A DNA stretch of 64,000 nt from Clostridioides sp. ES-S-0010-02 (GTDB lineage Bacteria > Bacillota > Clostridia > Peptostreptococcales > Peptostreptococcaceae). Shown here in pieces: positions 43,659 through 51,317 of this stretch. The notes under the pieces were generated by a model, which was not told the DNA's origin, searched no databases, and saw only the letters and a list, made by a program, of their open reading frames with translations. The stretch lies in assembly GCA_020641055.1 (NCBI GenBank), contig CP067345.1, positions 2,287,317 through 2,351,316 on the forward strand, written 5' to 3'. Position 1 is the stretch's first letter; the number at the start of each line of letters is the position of its first letter. The translations under genes and the position numbers were made by a program.

Positions 43659-44354
43659 CTAAACTCCCTTAACTTCGTTTTCTTCTAATTTTATCTTTTT
43701 AATAATTTCACAAATAGCAAGTTGTGCTGGTTTATTACTCTTAGAATATATTTTCAGCTTAGATGCTATTTGCTTTGTATCAAAATAATGTTCTTCTTCA
43801 TCTATCTCGATTGGTAAATCAATTCCCGCTTTTTTGTACAATGTCTTTGCTGTTAGTAACTTAGATTTATTGTCAAAGCCTGCATTGTCTAGCAACTCTT
43901 TTAACATAGATGTACTGTTATAAGCTAATTGTAACTTTTCAATCTCACTTGCTTTTTCTCTTAGTTTTTCAGGATTAGCATTATCAGTTATGTATGCACC
44001 AGTCTTAAATATAGATTCTACTACATCCCAAACCCAATCCATAAAAGTATCAGCCTTTGGCTGTCTACTAAAACGACATATTTCCATTACTCCTTTTGTA
44101 TTATAAACTATAGTATCTCTTAATACTTCTCTATTCCCTTCAACTGTAACCAACTTGACTACAGTTGAAAATTTATCAAGTCTATCTTTGTTACGTTCAT
44201 GTATTTTACTTATAGCTATCCTTGGTTCTGTATACTCTAAAGCCATTCCTATTTGTTCTCTAGTCATTAATATATCTTTAGTATCATTTTCATAAAAATT
44301 ACATTCTACTTCTCCAAAGTTTTCTGATTTGATTAATTCTAAATTAGTTTTCAT
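43659..44354 (-). CDS. BRO-N antirepressor
   Basis: A 231-residue protein. The BRO N-terminal domain (about 15-115) includes ILMTREQIGMALEYTEPRIA, RNKDRLDKFSTVVKL, LRDTIVYNTKGVMEICRFSR and ADTFMDWVWDVVESIF, then a coiled linker and a C-terminal part with KTLYKKAGIDLPIEIDEEEH and YFDTKQIASKLKIYSKSNKP. Antirepressors of this type bind phage repressors or DNA. A strong RBS (GAGGAGG) is present. It lies next to a ribbon-helix-helix repressor gene inside the tail operon. Confidence 0.85.
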   Translation of the reverse strand: MKTNLELIKSENFGEVECNFYENDTKDILMTREQIGMALEYTEPRIAISKIHERNKDRLDKFSTVVKLVTVEGNREVLRDTIVYNTKGVMEICRFSRQPKADTFMDWVWDVVESIFKTGAYITDNANPEKLREKASEIEKLQLAYNSTSMLKELLDNAGFDNKSKLLTAKTLYKKAGIDLPIEIDEEEHYFDTKQIASKLKIYSKSNKPAQLAICEIIKKIKLEENEVKGV

Positions 44355-44473
44355 ATAAATTCCTCCTCAAATTGATTTGAAAGAAGTACCCTTATATGAT
44401 AGAATATTTCATATAGAAGGCAACTTCTTGTACAAGTAGTCCATTTTGCTTTGGTCGGCGGTTGGGCTACTTT

Positions 44474-44641
44474 TTATTTGTCTTTTAGTAGTTTTATACC
44501 TCTTCTAACTCCTTCGGCTTTATCTATATTTTCTTTTTCACAATATTTTTCTAGAATATTTTTAGATTCTTCATCCAATCTTATAGTTATTCTACTACCT
44601 TTGGGATTATCTGTAGGTCTACCTATTTTTTTACTTGGCAT
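44474..44641 (-). CDS. Ribbon-helix-helix repressor (CopG-like)
   Basis: A 55-residue protein starting MPSKKIGRPTDNPKGSRITI. The beta strand SRITIRLDE and following helices (ESKNILEKYCEKENIDKAEG, VRRGIKLLKDK) match small RHH repressors. RBS GTGAGGTG is present. It has its own strong promoter with a dyad around the -10 box (44659-44702), so autorepression is likely. It is probably the partner of the antirepressor downstream. Confidence 0.82.
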   Translation of the reverse strand: MPSKKIGRPTDNPKGSRITIRLDEESKNILEKYCEKENIDKAEGVRRGIKLLKDK

Positions 44642-44658
44642 ATCTTCACCTCACTTTC

Positions 44659-44702
44659 GTCTGCCTTAATTATATTATATAGTTTCGGCAGACAAAAGTC
44701 AA
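44659..44702 (-). promoter_or_regulatory. RHH gene promoter with operator dyad
   Basis: On the minus strand TTGACT (44702-44697) and TATAAT (44679-44674) are separated by exactly 17 bp. GTCTGCC (44659-44665) and GGCAGAC (44687-44693) form an inverted repeat embracing the -10 box, the expected site for repression by the RHH protein. Confidence 0.82.
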
Positions 44703-44758
44703 TTAAATATCCAATTTTTTCTAATTATTTTACCCAACCGACCAATTTGAGCAAAACA

Positions 44759-44787
44759 AAAGCACTTACCACAAAAGTAAGTGCTTT
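44759..44787 (-). terminator. Terminator directly downstream of the CRISPR array
   Basis: AAAGCACTTAC pairs perfectly with GTAAGTGCTTT (11 bp) and on the minus strand is followed by TGTTTTG. It lies 14 bp beyond the last repeat. Confidence 0.85.
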
Positions 44788-44800
44788 CTTTGTTTATTTA

Positions 44801-44959
44801 GTTTTGAATCCACATAGTTAATATAAAACGATTAATGCAGTTATAGCAATTATAGCGATACCAATATTTACATACCACTTAGTTAATATAAATTTGTAAC
44901 ACAAGTTTGGAGCGCTACTTTAGCTACGTTATTTACATACCACATTGTTAATATAATTC
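44801..44959 (-). CRISPR. CRISPR mini-array: three repeats, two 36-nt spacers (type I-B repeat)
   Basis: Repeats of 29 nt lie at 44931-44959, 44866-44894 and 44801-44829. Read on the minus strand they match the known C. difficile repeat beginning GTTTTATATTAACTATGTGG and ending TATGTAAAT, with 2-3 changes in the first two. The leftmost keeps only its first 20 bases, as expected for the leader-distal repeat. The spacers, 44895-44930 and 44830-44865, are both 36 nt. No cas genes are in the window, so the host's enzymes would be needed. Spacer 44830-44865 translates to IGIAIIAITALI, like part of the tape measure protein. Confidence 0.9.
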
Positions 44960-44968
44960 TGTACCTAT

Positions 44969-44974
44969 ATTATA
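44969..44974 (-). promoter_or_regulatory. Candidate -10 box for the CRISPR array
   Basis: TATAAT on the minus strand lies 9 bp before the first repeat, which puts a start site almost at the repeat. The -35 is poor (GTGCTT at 17 bp). There is no long AT-rich leader of the usual kind. Confidence 0.45.
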
Positions 44975-44983
44975 TCATTTTTT

Positions 44984-45032
44984 AACATATAAAGCACTTG
45001 AAACAATGTAATATCCAAGTGCTTTATATGTT
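44984..45032. terminator. 17-bp perfect hairpin between the SHOCT gene and the CRISPR array
   Basis: AACATATAAAGCACTTG and its exact complement enclose a 15-nt loop, 22 bp after the stop of the gene at 45055. The better T-tract is on the plus strand (TTTTATTTG). It separates the array from the gene upstream. Confidence 0.7.
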
Positions 45033-45054
45033 TTATTTGATTATTATTCTAATA

Positions 45055-45807
45055 TTATAAGTTCAATAATTCTTTTTTCTTAGTATTAAATTCTTCTTCT
45101 GTTATTGCTCCCATATCTAATAACTCTTTTAATGTTTTTATTTTCTCTAGTGGGTCAATAGCATTATTTTTATCAGCTATATTATTGTTAGCATCTTCAA
45201 CTTTATTGTTTTTTCTATATTCAACTAATTTTTTATAAATAATTGCACATACATTGTCATTTTTCTTAAAAGATAATATAAAATCTTTACATTCTACTAT
45301 TAAGTATTCCTTTTTATCTATTGTCTTTTTTTTCATAGCAAGAGCGAATGGTCCAAACAAAGCTATTCTAGTTGCTGTATACCTTCTAATAACTTCCTCT
45401 TCTTTTTCAATAGAAACACTTTTTATTTCTGAATATGAAATTTCAAAGACATCAATCATTTTATCATTTAAATTTTTTCCAGTCTTTTTAAATAATATTT
45501 TATTATCTTTAACTACAACAAATAAAAGCCCTTCTTCATTTAAAAGCGGGTGCCCTCCTATATATTCTAACATTACCATTTCGCTCTTGCTGAAGTTTCC
45601 TTCTTCATCTTTACTATTTTCCATACATTCTAAAATATCATTTTTAGTTAGTTTCTTTATTGGCTTTCCTGATGAAACTATCTCAACTCTGCATTTCTCA
45701 AGACAATTTTTACACAAGTATCCATCTGAAACTTTTAAATCATTTGTATCAGTTCCACAAATTATACATGGTTCTTTTGTTTTCTCTTTTCTACTGAATA
45801 ATCCCAT
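45055..45807 (-). CDS. Zinc-ribbon (DUF4428-like) and SHOCT domain protein
   Basis: A 250-residue protein. The N-terminal metal site is PCIICGTDTNDLK..GYLCKNC (about residues 13-40). A PH-like central region covers about 90-190 (KMIDVFEISYSEIKSVSIEK). The C-terminal SHOCT motif is EKIKTLKELLDMGAITEEEF. Similar proteins occur in phages and bacterial chromosomes and may tie to membranes or nucleic acids. It lies between the tape measure and the CRISPR array and is not part of the standard tail set, so it is an accessory gene. Confidence 0.75.
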   Translation of the reverse strand: MGLFSRKEKTKEPCIICGTDTNDLKVSDGYLCKNCLEKCRVEIVSSGKPIKKLTKNDILECMENSKDEEGNFSKSEMVMLEYIGGHPLLNEEGLLFVVVKDNKILFKKTGKNLNDKMIDVFEISYSEIKSVSIEKEEEVIRRYTATRIALFGPFALAMKKKTIDKKEYLIVECKDFILSFKKNDNVCAIIYKKLVEYRKNNKVEDANNNIADKNNAIDPLEKIKTLKELLDMGAITEEEFNTKKKELLNL

Positions 45808-45879
45808 ATTTATCCCCCTAAAATATAATAATTATACTACGATTATAGCATATACTGGTATCTTTTAGGAGAAATATGT

Positions 45880-48663
45880 CTATACACCACCAGCTATTCC
45901 TAATTTTATTTCTCTTACTAACATCTTAGTTAATTTAGTCATATCAGCTTCTTCTTTAACTGTAACACCACCTAAGTTTATATTTATAGTAATATTATTA
46001 TCTTCTTTATTATTTGTAGTCTCGCTATTAGTTTTATTAACAGTATTTTGTTCAGTTCTTTGAGTTATAGCCTCTTTGTATTTACTTGTATAGTTACTCT
46101 CTTCAACTTCTTTAGGATTATACATTCTACTAACTAAACTGTTAACCATCCCAGTAATATTAGTCTCTAATTTTGGCAATGTCATTTTTATTCCATTCCA
46201 AATACCAGGAGGAAGAAATTTACCTACCAAATCCCTTAATTTCCAAGATGGAGAATGCACTCCAAAACCATCTTTAAATCCGCTTATTACACCATTTGCA
46301 AAATCTCCAATCTTACCTTTTAGCCAATCTCCAGCTCCTGTAATACCTTCCCAAAGCCCTTTAACAATATTTTTACCTATATCCATCACTTTTTTAGGTA
46401 AAGACTTCAATGTGTCCACTACTGTAGTAATTAATTTTTTAGCACCTTCTTTACCTTTAGTTGCCATTTGACTTCCCCAAGTAGCAACTTTTTGAATTGT
46501 ATTTGTAAGCCAAGTCCAAACTCTGCTAGGTAAGGTTTGAAAAAACACCACTATATTATTAATAATCATCCTAGCATAAATTTGAGCATATGCTATCATA
46601 ACCATACCCCACTGACCTATTTTTTGAACTGTATTCACTAACCAAGTCCAAATTTTATTAGGAAGTTGAGCAAAGAATGTTCCTATATTATTAATCCATA
46701 TAGGAACATTTGTAACTAAGTAAGTCCAAACAGAAATACCCCAAGAAATTATTTTGCCTAATGCAAATCCTAATCCATAGCCAATTTTTGCAGGTAATTG
46801 TCCAAACCACACTCCAATATTATTTATCCATGTTGGAATAGTTTGAGTAAAGAAAGCTACAATAGCATTCCAACCATTTACAAAAGTCTGTTTTATATTG
46901 TTCCACATCTGTACAAACCAAGTTCCTGCATTTGAAAAACTTGTACATAGACTTTCCCAAGCTTGTGGAATAGTTTGTGTAAAGAAATTACATATACTTC
47001 CCCAAACTTTTGTTGCTGTTTCTTTTATATTGTTCCAAGCATTTATAACAAAATCTCTAAAGCCCTTGTTTGTATTCCACAAGACTACAAGTCCTGCTAC
47101 GAGAGCGGTTACTGCAATTACAGCAATTCCTATAGGACCACCTAAAAGAGCACTTGCTTTTGCTAATAGCATTGTCCTAGCTTGAGCTATAGTCATTTCT
47201 GTAGTTAATACTCCAACCAAAATTTGAAAACTACTCAAAACCGTACCTGCCTCTGCCATGCCAACCATATAGGTTCTTACAGCCAACTTTGCCACAATCC
47301 AAGAGTTTTTCAGAGCTACAATGCTTTTAACTGCACTAGTCATAATAGAAGCTGTTTTTATACTTACAAAAATACTTGCGATTACAGGTCCATTCTTTAA
47401 AATCCAACTTAAAGAATCAATTAAAAGTGGTAATGCTTTAGTTGCAAGTTTTACAGCACTTGATAATCCATTTCCTATCTCATTTGCAAAACTATTTATC
47501 GACTTAACTCCATCATTTTTCAACCAATTGGCAAAGTCATTTAGAGCAGGTAACATCCGCTGACCAAGGGGTATCAACACATCTGCATTTATAATTCTGC
47601 CAATACCTTGTAACCCTTGTGAGAATGACGCATATTTAATTTGATTTATTTCATCCATAGTATTTTTTGTTTCATCAAACTTATCTCCTATATTGCCAAG
47701 TTGCCTACAAACGTCTGGTCCTAAATCTTCCCACATAGTCTTAAAAAGCTGAGCTCCAATAGTGCTTTGCTTCAAAGGGTCATTTACATCACCTATAGCT
47801 TTCATAGTGTCCATAAAAGCTTTCTTAGCAGATTCGCCTCCTCCTGCAAATTTCTTAGCCATATCGTCAGCGTTGAAACCTAGTTTCTTAAAAGCATCTA
47901 CAGTAGTATTAGAACCATCGATTGCGTTTACAGAAAGTTCTTTTATTGCGTCTCCAACTTTGTCAAGGTTGAATGCTCCACTATTCATGCCTGTTTCAAA
48001 AATATTGAACATGTCTGTAGCAGTAAACCCAAATTTTTTAAATTGAACCGAATATTCATTAATATTATCGAGTAATTCGCCCGAATAATCTAATCCTCGT
48101 TGCTGCCCTTGTGCCATTAAATTAAATGCTTCGTCACCACTTATACCAAAATTTTGTATCAGTGCATCTGCTGACCTAATACTTTCAGATACCTCGTATC
48201 CGAATGTATCTCTGAATCCAATTGCTTTTTCAGTTAAACCTTGTATATTTCCAGTTGCTCCTGCTAGGCTTTTGTCCACTATAGACATAGCATTTGCTAT
48301 ATCTGCAAAATCCTCGCCAAAATTATTTTTATATACTCCAAGCATTGCATCTTTTAAATGTTCCATACCTTGTGCTGTATTTCCTGTTGACGCTTGTATT
48401 TGATTCAAAGCTTTTTGATAATCATCATTAGCTTTTATTGCCATCCCACCAATACTTAGCACTCCTGCACCTAATCCAGCACATGCTTTCGTTGCTATTT
48501 CTCCAACTTTCTTTAACTGTTCTTGTAATCTTTCTTGTGCTTCTGATGTTGAATCAGTTTGATTTTGAAGGGCTCTAGTAGCATCTCTAACTTGTTGTAG
48601 GGTTCTACTAGCTTCATCTCGCATTCTTATAACAGCTTCCAAAGCTCTGCTTCCTGCTGACAT
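45880..48663 (-). CDS. Tail tape measure protein
   Basis: A 927-residue protein. An N-terminal coiled coil (MRDEASRTLQQVRDATRALQ) is followed by the TP901-type domain with GVLSIGGMAIKANDDYQKAL, QGQQRGLDYSGELLDNINEY and AFNLDKVGDAIKELSV. Hydrophobic segments follow, including GGPIGIAVIAVTALVAGLVV (about 505-524), and then repeated tryptophan-rich blocks (WNNIKQTFVNGWNAIVAFF, VPIWINNIGTFFAQLP). At about 1.5 angstrom per residue it predicts a tail near 140 nm. Segment 47098-47133 is the counterpart of a CRISPR spacer in this prophage. Confidence 0.93.
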   Translation of the reverse strand: MSAGSRALEAVIRMRDEASRTLQQVRDATRALQNQTDSTSEAQERLQEQLKKVGEIATKACAGLGAGVLSIGGMAIKANDDYQKALNQIQASTGNTAQGMEHLKDAMLGVYKNNFGEDFADIANAMSIVDKSLAGATGNIQGLTEKAIGFRDTFGYEVSESIRSADALIQNFGISGDEAFNLMAQGQQRGLDYSGELLDNINEYSVQFKKFGFTATDMFNIFETGMNSGAFNLDKVGDAIKELSVNAIDGSNTTVDAFKKLGFNADDMAKKFAGGGESAKKAFMDTMKAIGDVNDPLKQSTIGAQLFKTMWEDLGPDVCRQLGNIGDKFDETKNTMDEINQIKYASFSQGLQGIGRIINADVLIPLGQRMLPALNDFANWLKNDGVKSINSFANEIGNGLSSAVKLATKALPLLIDSLSWILKNGPVIASIFVSIKTASIMTSAVKSIVALKNSWIVAKLAVRTYMVGMAEAGTVLSSFQILVGVLTTEMTIAQARTMLLAKASALLGGPIGIAVIAVTALVAGLVVLWNTNKGFRDFVINAWNNIKETATKVWGSICNFFTQTIPQAWESLCTSFSNAGTWFVQMWNNIKQTFVNGWNAIVAFFTQTIPTWINNIGVWFGQLPAKIGYGLGFALGKIISWGISVWTYLVTNVPIWINNIGTFFAQLPNKIWTWLVNTVQKIGQWGMVMIAYAQIYARMIINNIVVFFQTLPSRVWTWLTNTIQKVATWGSQMATKGKEGAKKLITTVVDTLKSLPKKVMDIGKNIVKGLWEGITGAGDWLKGKIGDFANGVISGFKDGFGVHSPSWKLRDLVGKFLPPGIWNGIKMTLPKLETNITGMVNSLVSRMYNPKEVEESNYTSKYKEAITQRTEQNTVNKTNSETTNNKEDNNITININLGGVTVKEEADMTKLTKMLVREIKLGIAGGV

Positions 48664-48666
48664 ACT

Positions 48667-48849
48667 CTAAAGCCCCCCTCCAAAATTCTTTATTTCTTCT
48701 ATTTTTTCATCCATTTCTTGATACATAAATGCTTTAGTTATACGTTTCTCTCCATGTTTAATCTTATAAAAAACAGATGGCATCATTCCTTTGTATTTAA
48801 ACATTAAATACATTAAATTAACTTCACCATCTGTTTTTATTAGTTTTTT
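48667..48849 (-). CDS. Frameshift extension of the tail assembly chaperone
   Basis: At the end of the upstream gene the slippery heptamer A AAA AAC (48849-48843) immediately precedes the zero-frame stop TAA. A -1 shift continues as LIKTDGEVNLMYLMFKYKGM through GEKRITKAFMYQEMDEKIEE to a stop at 48667. This adds 58 residues, giving a 214-residue product. No start codon with an RBS exists for the downstream frame. This is the G/GT arrangement of tail chaperones, directly before the tape measure gene as expected. Confidence 0.85.
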   Translation of the reverse strand, partial: KKLIKTDGEVNLMYLMFKYKGMMPSVFYKIKHGEKRITKAFMYQEMDEKIEEIKNFGGGL

Positions 48850-49310
48850 ATTTTTTCTTCTATTCTCTTATCTTTTTCAGAATTAGATTCGCTATATCCA
48901 TTCAGCTCACATATTTTGTTATATAAATCATTTATTTCACCTGCTAATAACATTTTTCTTAGCAATTCCCTTGGTGTTGGAGATTTAAAATGTTTTAATA
49001 GTTCTTTATCTTTAAATGTTTTGCAAGAAGCTAATATAATATTTGTTTTCATTTTAAAATTATCTAAATCCTTTAATGAACCATTCTCTATTTTCAGTCC
49101 ACTTGACTGTAATTCGTCAAAAGTTTCGGGTTCTAATGCTGTGCACTCAAAAGGTAACTCTATACCTACTTTTTTGCAAAATATTTTGTATGTCATGCTT
49201 GGCATTTTAATTTCACCTGCATCCATTTTGAGTAATAATTCTACTATATTTTTTACTTCTGTTACTTCTTTTTTATCTACTATTTCTTTTTCTAATCTAT
49301 TTTCGCTCAT
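48840..49310 (-). CDS. Tail assembly chaperone (XkdN-like)
   Basis: A 156-residue protein with KMDAGEIKMPSMTYKIFCKK, LKDLDNFKMKTNIILASCKT and LKHFKSPTPRELLRKMLLAG, the XkdN family pattern. It lies between the tail tube and the tape measure genes. Chaperones of this kind coat the tape measure during tail assembly. Its last codons form the -1 frameshift site that makes the longer form. Confidence 0.88.
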   Translation of the reverse strand: MSENRLEKEIVDKKEVTEVKNIVELLLKMDAGEIKMPSMTYKIFCKKVGIELPFECTALEPETFDELQSSGLKIENGSLKDLDNFKMKTNIILASCKTFKDKELLKHFKSPTPRELLRKMLLAGEINDLYNKICELNGYSESNSEKDKRIEEKIKN

Positions 49311-49340
49311 ACTAATTCTCCTTTTTATTGTTAATTATTT

Positions 49341-49772
49341 TTATGCTGCATCTAATATCTCAAAATCTTCAAAAGTGAAAGATGCTTCAATCTCTCCTTC
49401 TTTTCCATTTTCCCAATCTATAATTGATAATCCATCAAAAGAAACTCCAGTTAAAGAGATTCTTTCCACCCCTTTAGCATCAGGGTCAGCTAGTTTACTT
49501 ATAATAGTAAATTTAGGCTCTCTACCTTCTTTTATAATTTGAGTTATATACTTTAACATATTTGAATCTACATGATATAGAGTTATAGAACCTTCCGCAC
49601 TAGCACCTATCACTTTTTGACCTTTAATCATTTTTCTAGGTCTGACTATTTCAGCTTTATCTAGTTTTATTTCAGCTTTTAATGCTTTGCACTCTGCTAT
49701 TTGTACCTCATTTAACCAACACTCTCCAAATGTTCCATTTATTACGTTTTTACTTTCAAAACTTGTAGCCAT
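49341..49772 (-). CDS. Tail tube protein (XkdM-like)
   Basis: A 143-residue protein with NGTFGECWLNEVQIAECKAL, VRPRKMIKGQKVIGASAEGS and EGEIEASFTFEDFEIL, matching the XkdM/phage tail tube family. It forms the inner tube of the contractile tail. It follows the sheath gene by 14 bp. Confidence 0.92.
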   Translation of the reverse strand: MATSFESKNVINGTFGECWLNEVQIAECKALKAEIKLDKAEIVRPRKMIKGQKVIGASAEGSITLYHVDSNMLKYITQIIKEGREPKFTIISKLADPDAKGVERISLTGVSFDGLSIIDWENGKEGEIEASFTFEDFEILDAA

Positions 49773-49786
49773 GTTATCACCTCTTT

Positions 49787-50857
49787 CTACATTTGAACTC
49801 TTATATCTATATCTTCCATCGCATCAACTAATTTTAGATTTATTAGGTAAAATCCATTTGAACCAGTATTAGCTTCTTTTATTTCATTCTCTTTCATTTT
49901 ACTAACATCTACTTTTTTACTTTCTAAGTATTCTTTTTGCTTTTCTAAGTCAATTTCGACTGTAAAATTAGAGTCAATCAATTCTTGTCTTGTTAATTCA
50001 GTTAAATATGACTGTACAGCTACTATGAATAAACATTTATTGTCATAAGTGTTAGGGCATTTACGTAAATACTTCTCTACATAAATATTCTTTATATCTT
50101 TACTTATTAAATCTTTTGTATCGACAAGCTTAATCTTTTGAAATATTTCTCCTTTTTCTGCTGTTAAAGTTGTAAGAGAATTTACTCCCCTAGCAATTCT
50201 AATCTTACCTGATAATCTTCTTAAAATTAATTCTCCCGATTGTACTTTAGCGTCTGCACTAGCTTTGTCTATCTTTGTAATAGATTCAACTTCATCAAGA
50301 GGAGCATAAGTAACAGATTGTGTGCCAGGTGTAGAGGCTATAAGAGAAGCAATACGTGGCGTGTATTTTTCTGCTGTTATTTCTTCACCATCAACTACTA
50401 CATTTTCAGTAAAATTAATAATTGCTTCATTATCAGCTTTGATATTTGCAAGAACCGCTTTAGCCTCTGTGCTTTCTTCCTCTCTTATTTTCTTAATCCA
50501 TTTTGCAATTGTTTGTTTTTCTGATTCTATAGCTTCTGGCATACATAAGTAATTAAATTCTACAGATTCTAATTCTTCTAGTATATCCTCAACTTTTCCA
50601 TCTTCTGTGAAAGTGCTTATAATAACTTTACTTGGTTTTAGTATCTTCTCATTGTCAGTAGAACCCATAAAAGCATATTTTATATATTTTTTATTAGAAT
50701 CACTTAACGATGTTGATATATCATCTTCGCTTGTAAGCTCTTTATACATCTTTGTTGTATCTTTCAATACAATTACTACTATTCCAGCTCGGGAACGTTG
50801 TATAAAGCTTGTAGCCAACTCTTTAAACTCTATATTTATGTTAACTAATCCAGCCAT
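49787..50857 (-). CDS. Tail sheath protein (XkdK-like)
   Basis: A 356-residue protein. VNINIEFKELATSFIQRSRA at the N terminus, YTPRIASLIASTPGTQSVTY in the middle and RGVNSLTTLTAEKGEIFQKI with VEKYLRKCPNTYDNKCLFIV near the C terminus are typical of the XkdK sheath family. Its presence shows that the phage has a contractile (myovirus) tail. Confidence 0.93.
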   Translation of the reverse strand: MAGLVNINIEFKELATSFIQRSRAGIVVIVLKDTTKMYKELTSEDDISTSLSDSNKKYIKYAFMGSTDNEKILKPSKVIISTFTEDGKVEDILEELESVEFNYLCMPEAIESEKQTIAKWIKKIREEESTEAKAVLANIKADNEAIINFTENVVVDGEEITAEKYTPRIASLIASTPGTQSVTYAPLDEVESITKIDKASADAKVQSGELILRRLSGKIRIARGVNSLTTLTAEKGEIFQKIKLVDTKDLISKDIKNIYVEKYLRKCPNTYDNKCLFIVAVQSYLTELTRQELIDSNFTVEIDLEKQKEYLESKKVDVSKMKENEIKEANTGSNGFYLINLKLVDAMEDIDIRVQM

Positions 50858-51310
50858 TTAATCACTCCTTTCAAATCTCATATTTAGTTCTTCCATTAAT
50901 TCATGTTTTTCTTCTTCAAAATAAATTTGTTCATGATAATTTATAGATATAAGAAATTGAACATAATTTCCTATTTCATCTTTTTCTATACTTCCACTTT
51001 TCTTACTGAAAGTTAAATATCTGTCTTTTACTTTTATATTTCTAGTGAATATGTTCTCTAATTTATTTAGAATGTCAAGTAAATCTTTTTTCTTTTTTCC
51101 CCATTTAGGCAAATATTTTATATCAACTAAGAAGCTTTTTATATCAGTTTTTTTAGTTGCTGTCTGTACCATTTCTGGCAATATCTGCACAAAAAAACAA
51201 GACTTTTTATTGTCTTGTATGTTATATTCTCCTACAACTATAGTTTCTTTAAAATTATTATCTATAGTTTTAGTAAATGAATCTAGTATTTCATTATAAC
51301 TTAGCAACAC
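50858..51310 (-). CDS. Tail terminator/completion protein (XkdJ-like)
   Basis: A 150-residue protein starting MLLSYNEILDSFTKTIDNNF, with KSCFFVQILPEMVQTATKKT and FLISINYHEQIYFEEE. It lies between the gp10-like joining protein and the sheath, the place of XkdJ-type (DUF6838-like) proteins. The start abuts the sheath stop side of the operon with no gap. Confidence 0.75.
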   Translation of the reverse strand: MLLSYNEILDSFTKTIDNNFKETIVVGEYNIQDNKKSCFFVQILPEMVQTATKKTDIKSFLVDIKYLPKWGKKKKDLLDILNKLENIFTRNIKVKDRYLTFSKKSGSIEKDEIGNYVQFLISINYHEQIYFEEEKHELMEELNMRFERSD

Positions 51311-51317
51311 ATCACCT

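Larger units (their letters stand above)
44442..44759. repeat. 318-bp segment bounded by imperfect inverted repeats
   Basis: The left end reads ATTTTGCTTTGGTCGG then GGTTGGGCTAC; the right end read inward on the minus strand reads TTTTGCTCAAATTGGTCGG then TTGGGT. The arms match over about 25 bases with small gaps. Together they enclose the ribbon-helix-helix gene and its promoter. No transposase or clear target duplication is visible. They may be a small mobile cassette or paired regulatory structures. Confidence 0.45.

Noticed and set aside
44895-44930. Target of the second CRISPR spacer
   Set aside because: It is open in more than one frame but no resemblance to any gene in this window was found, so I make no claim.
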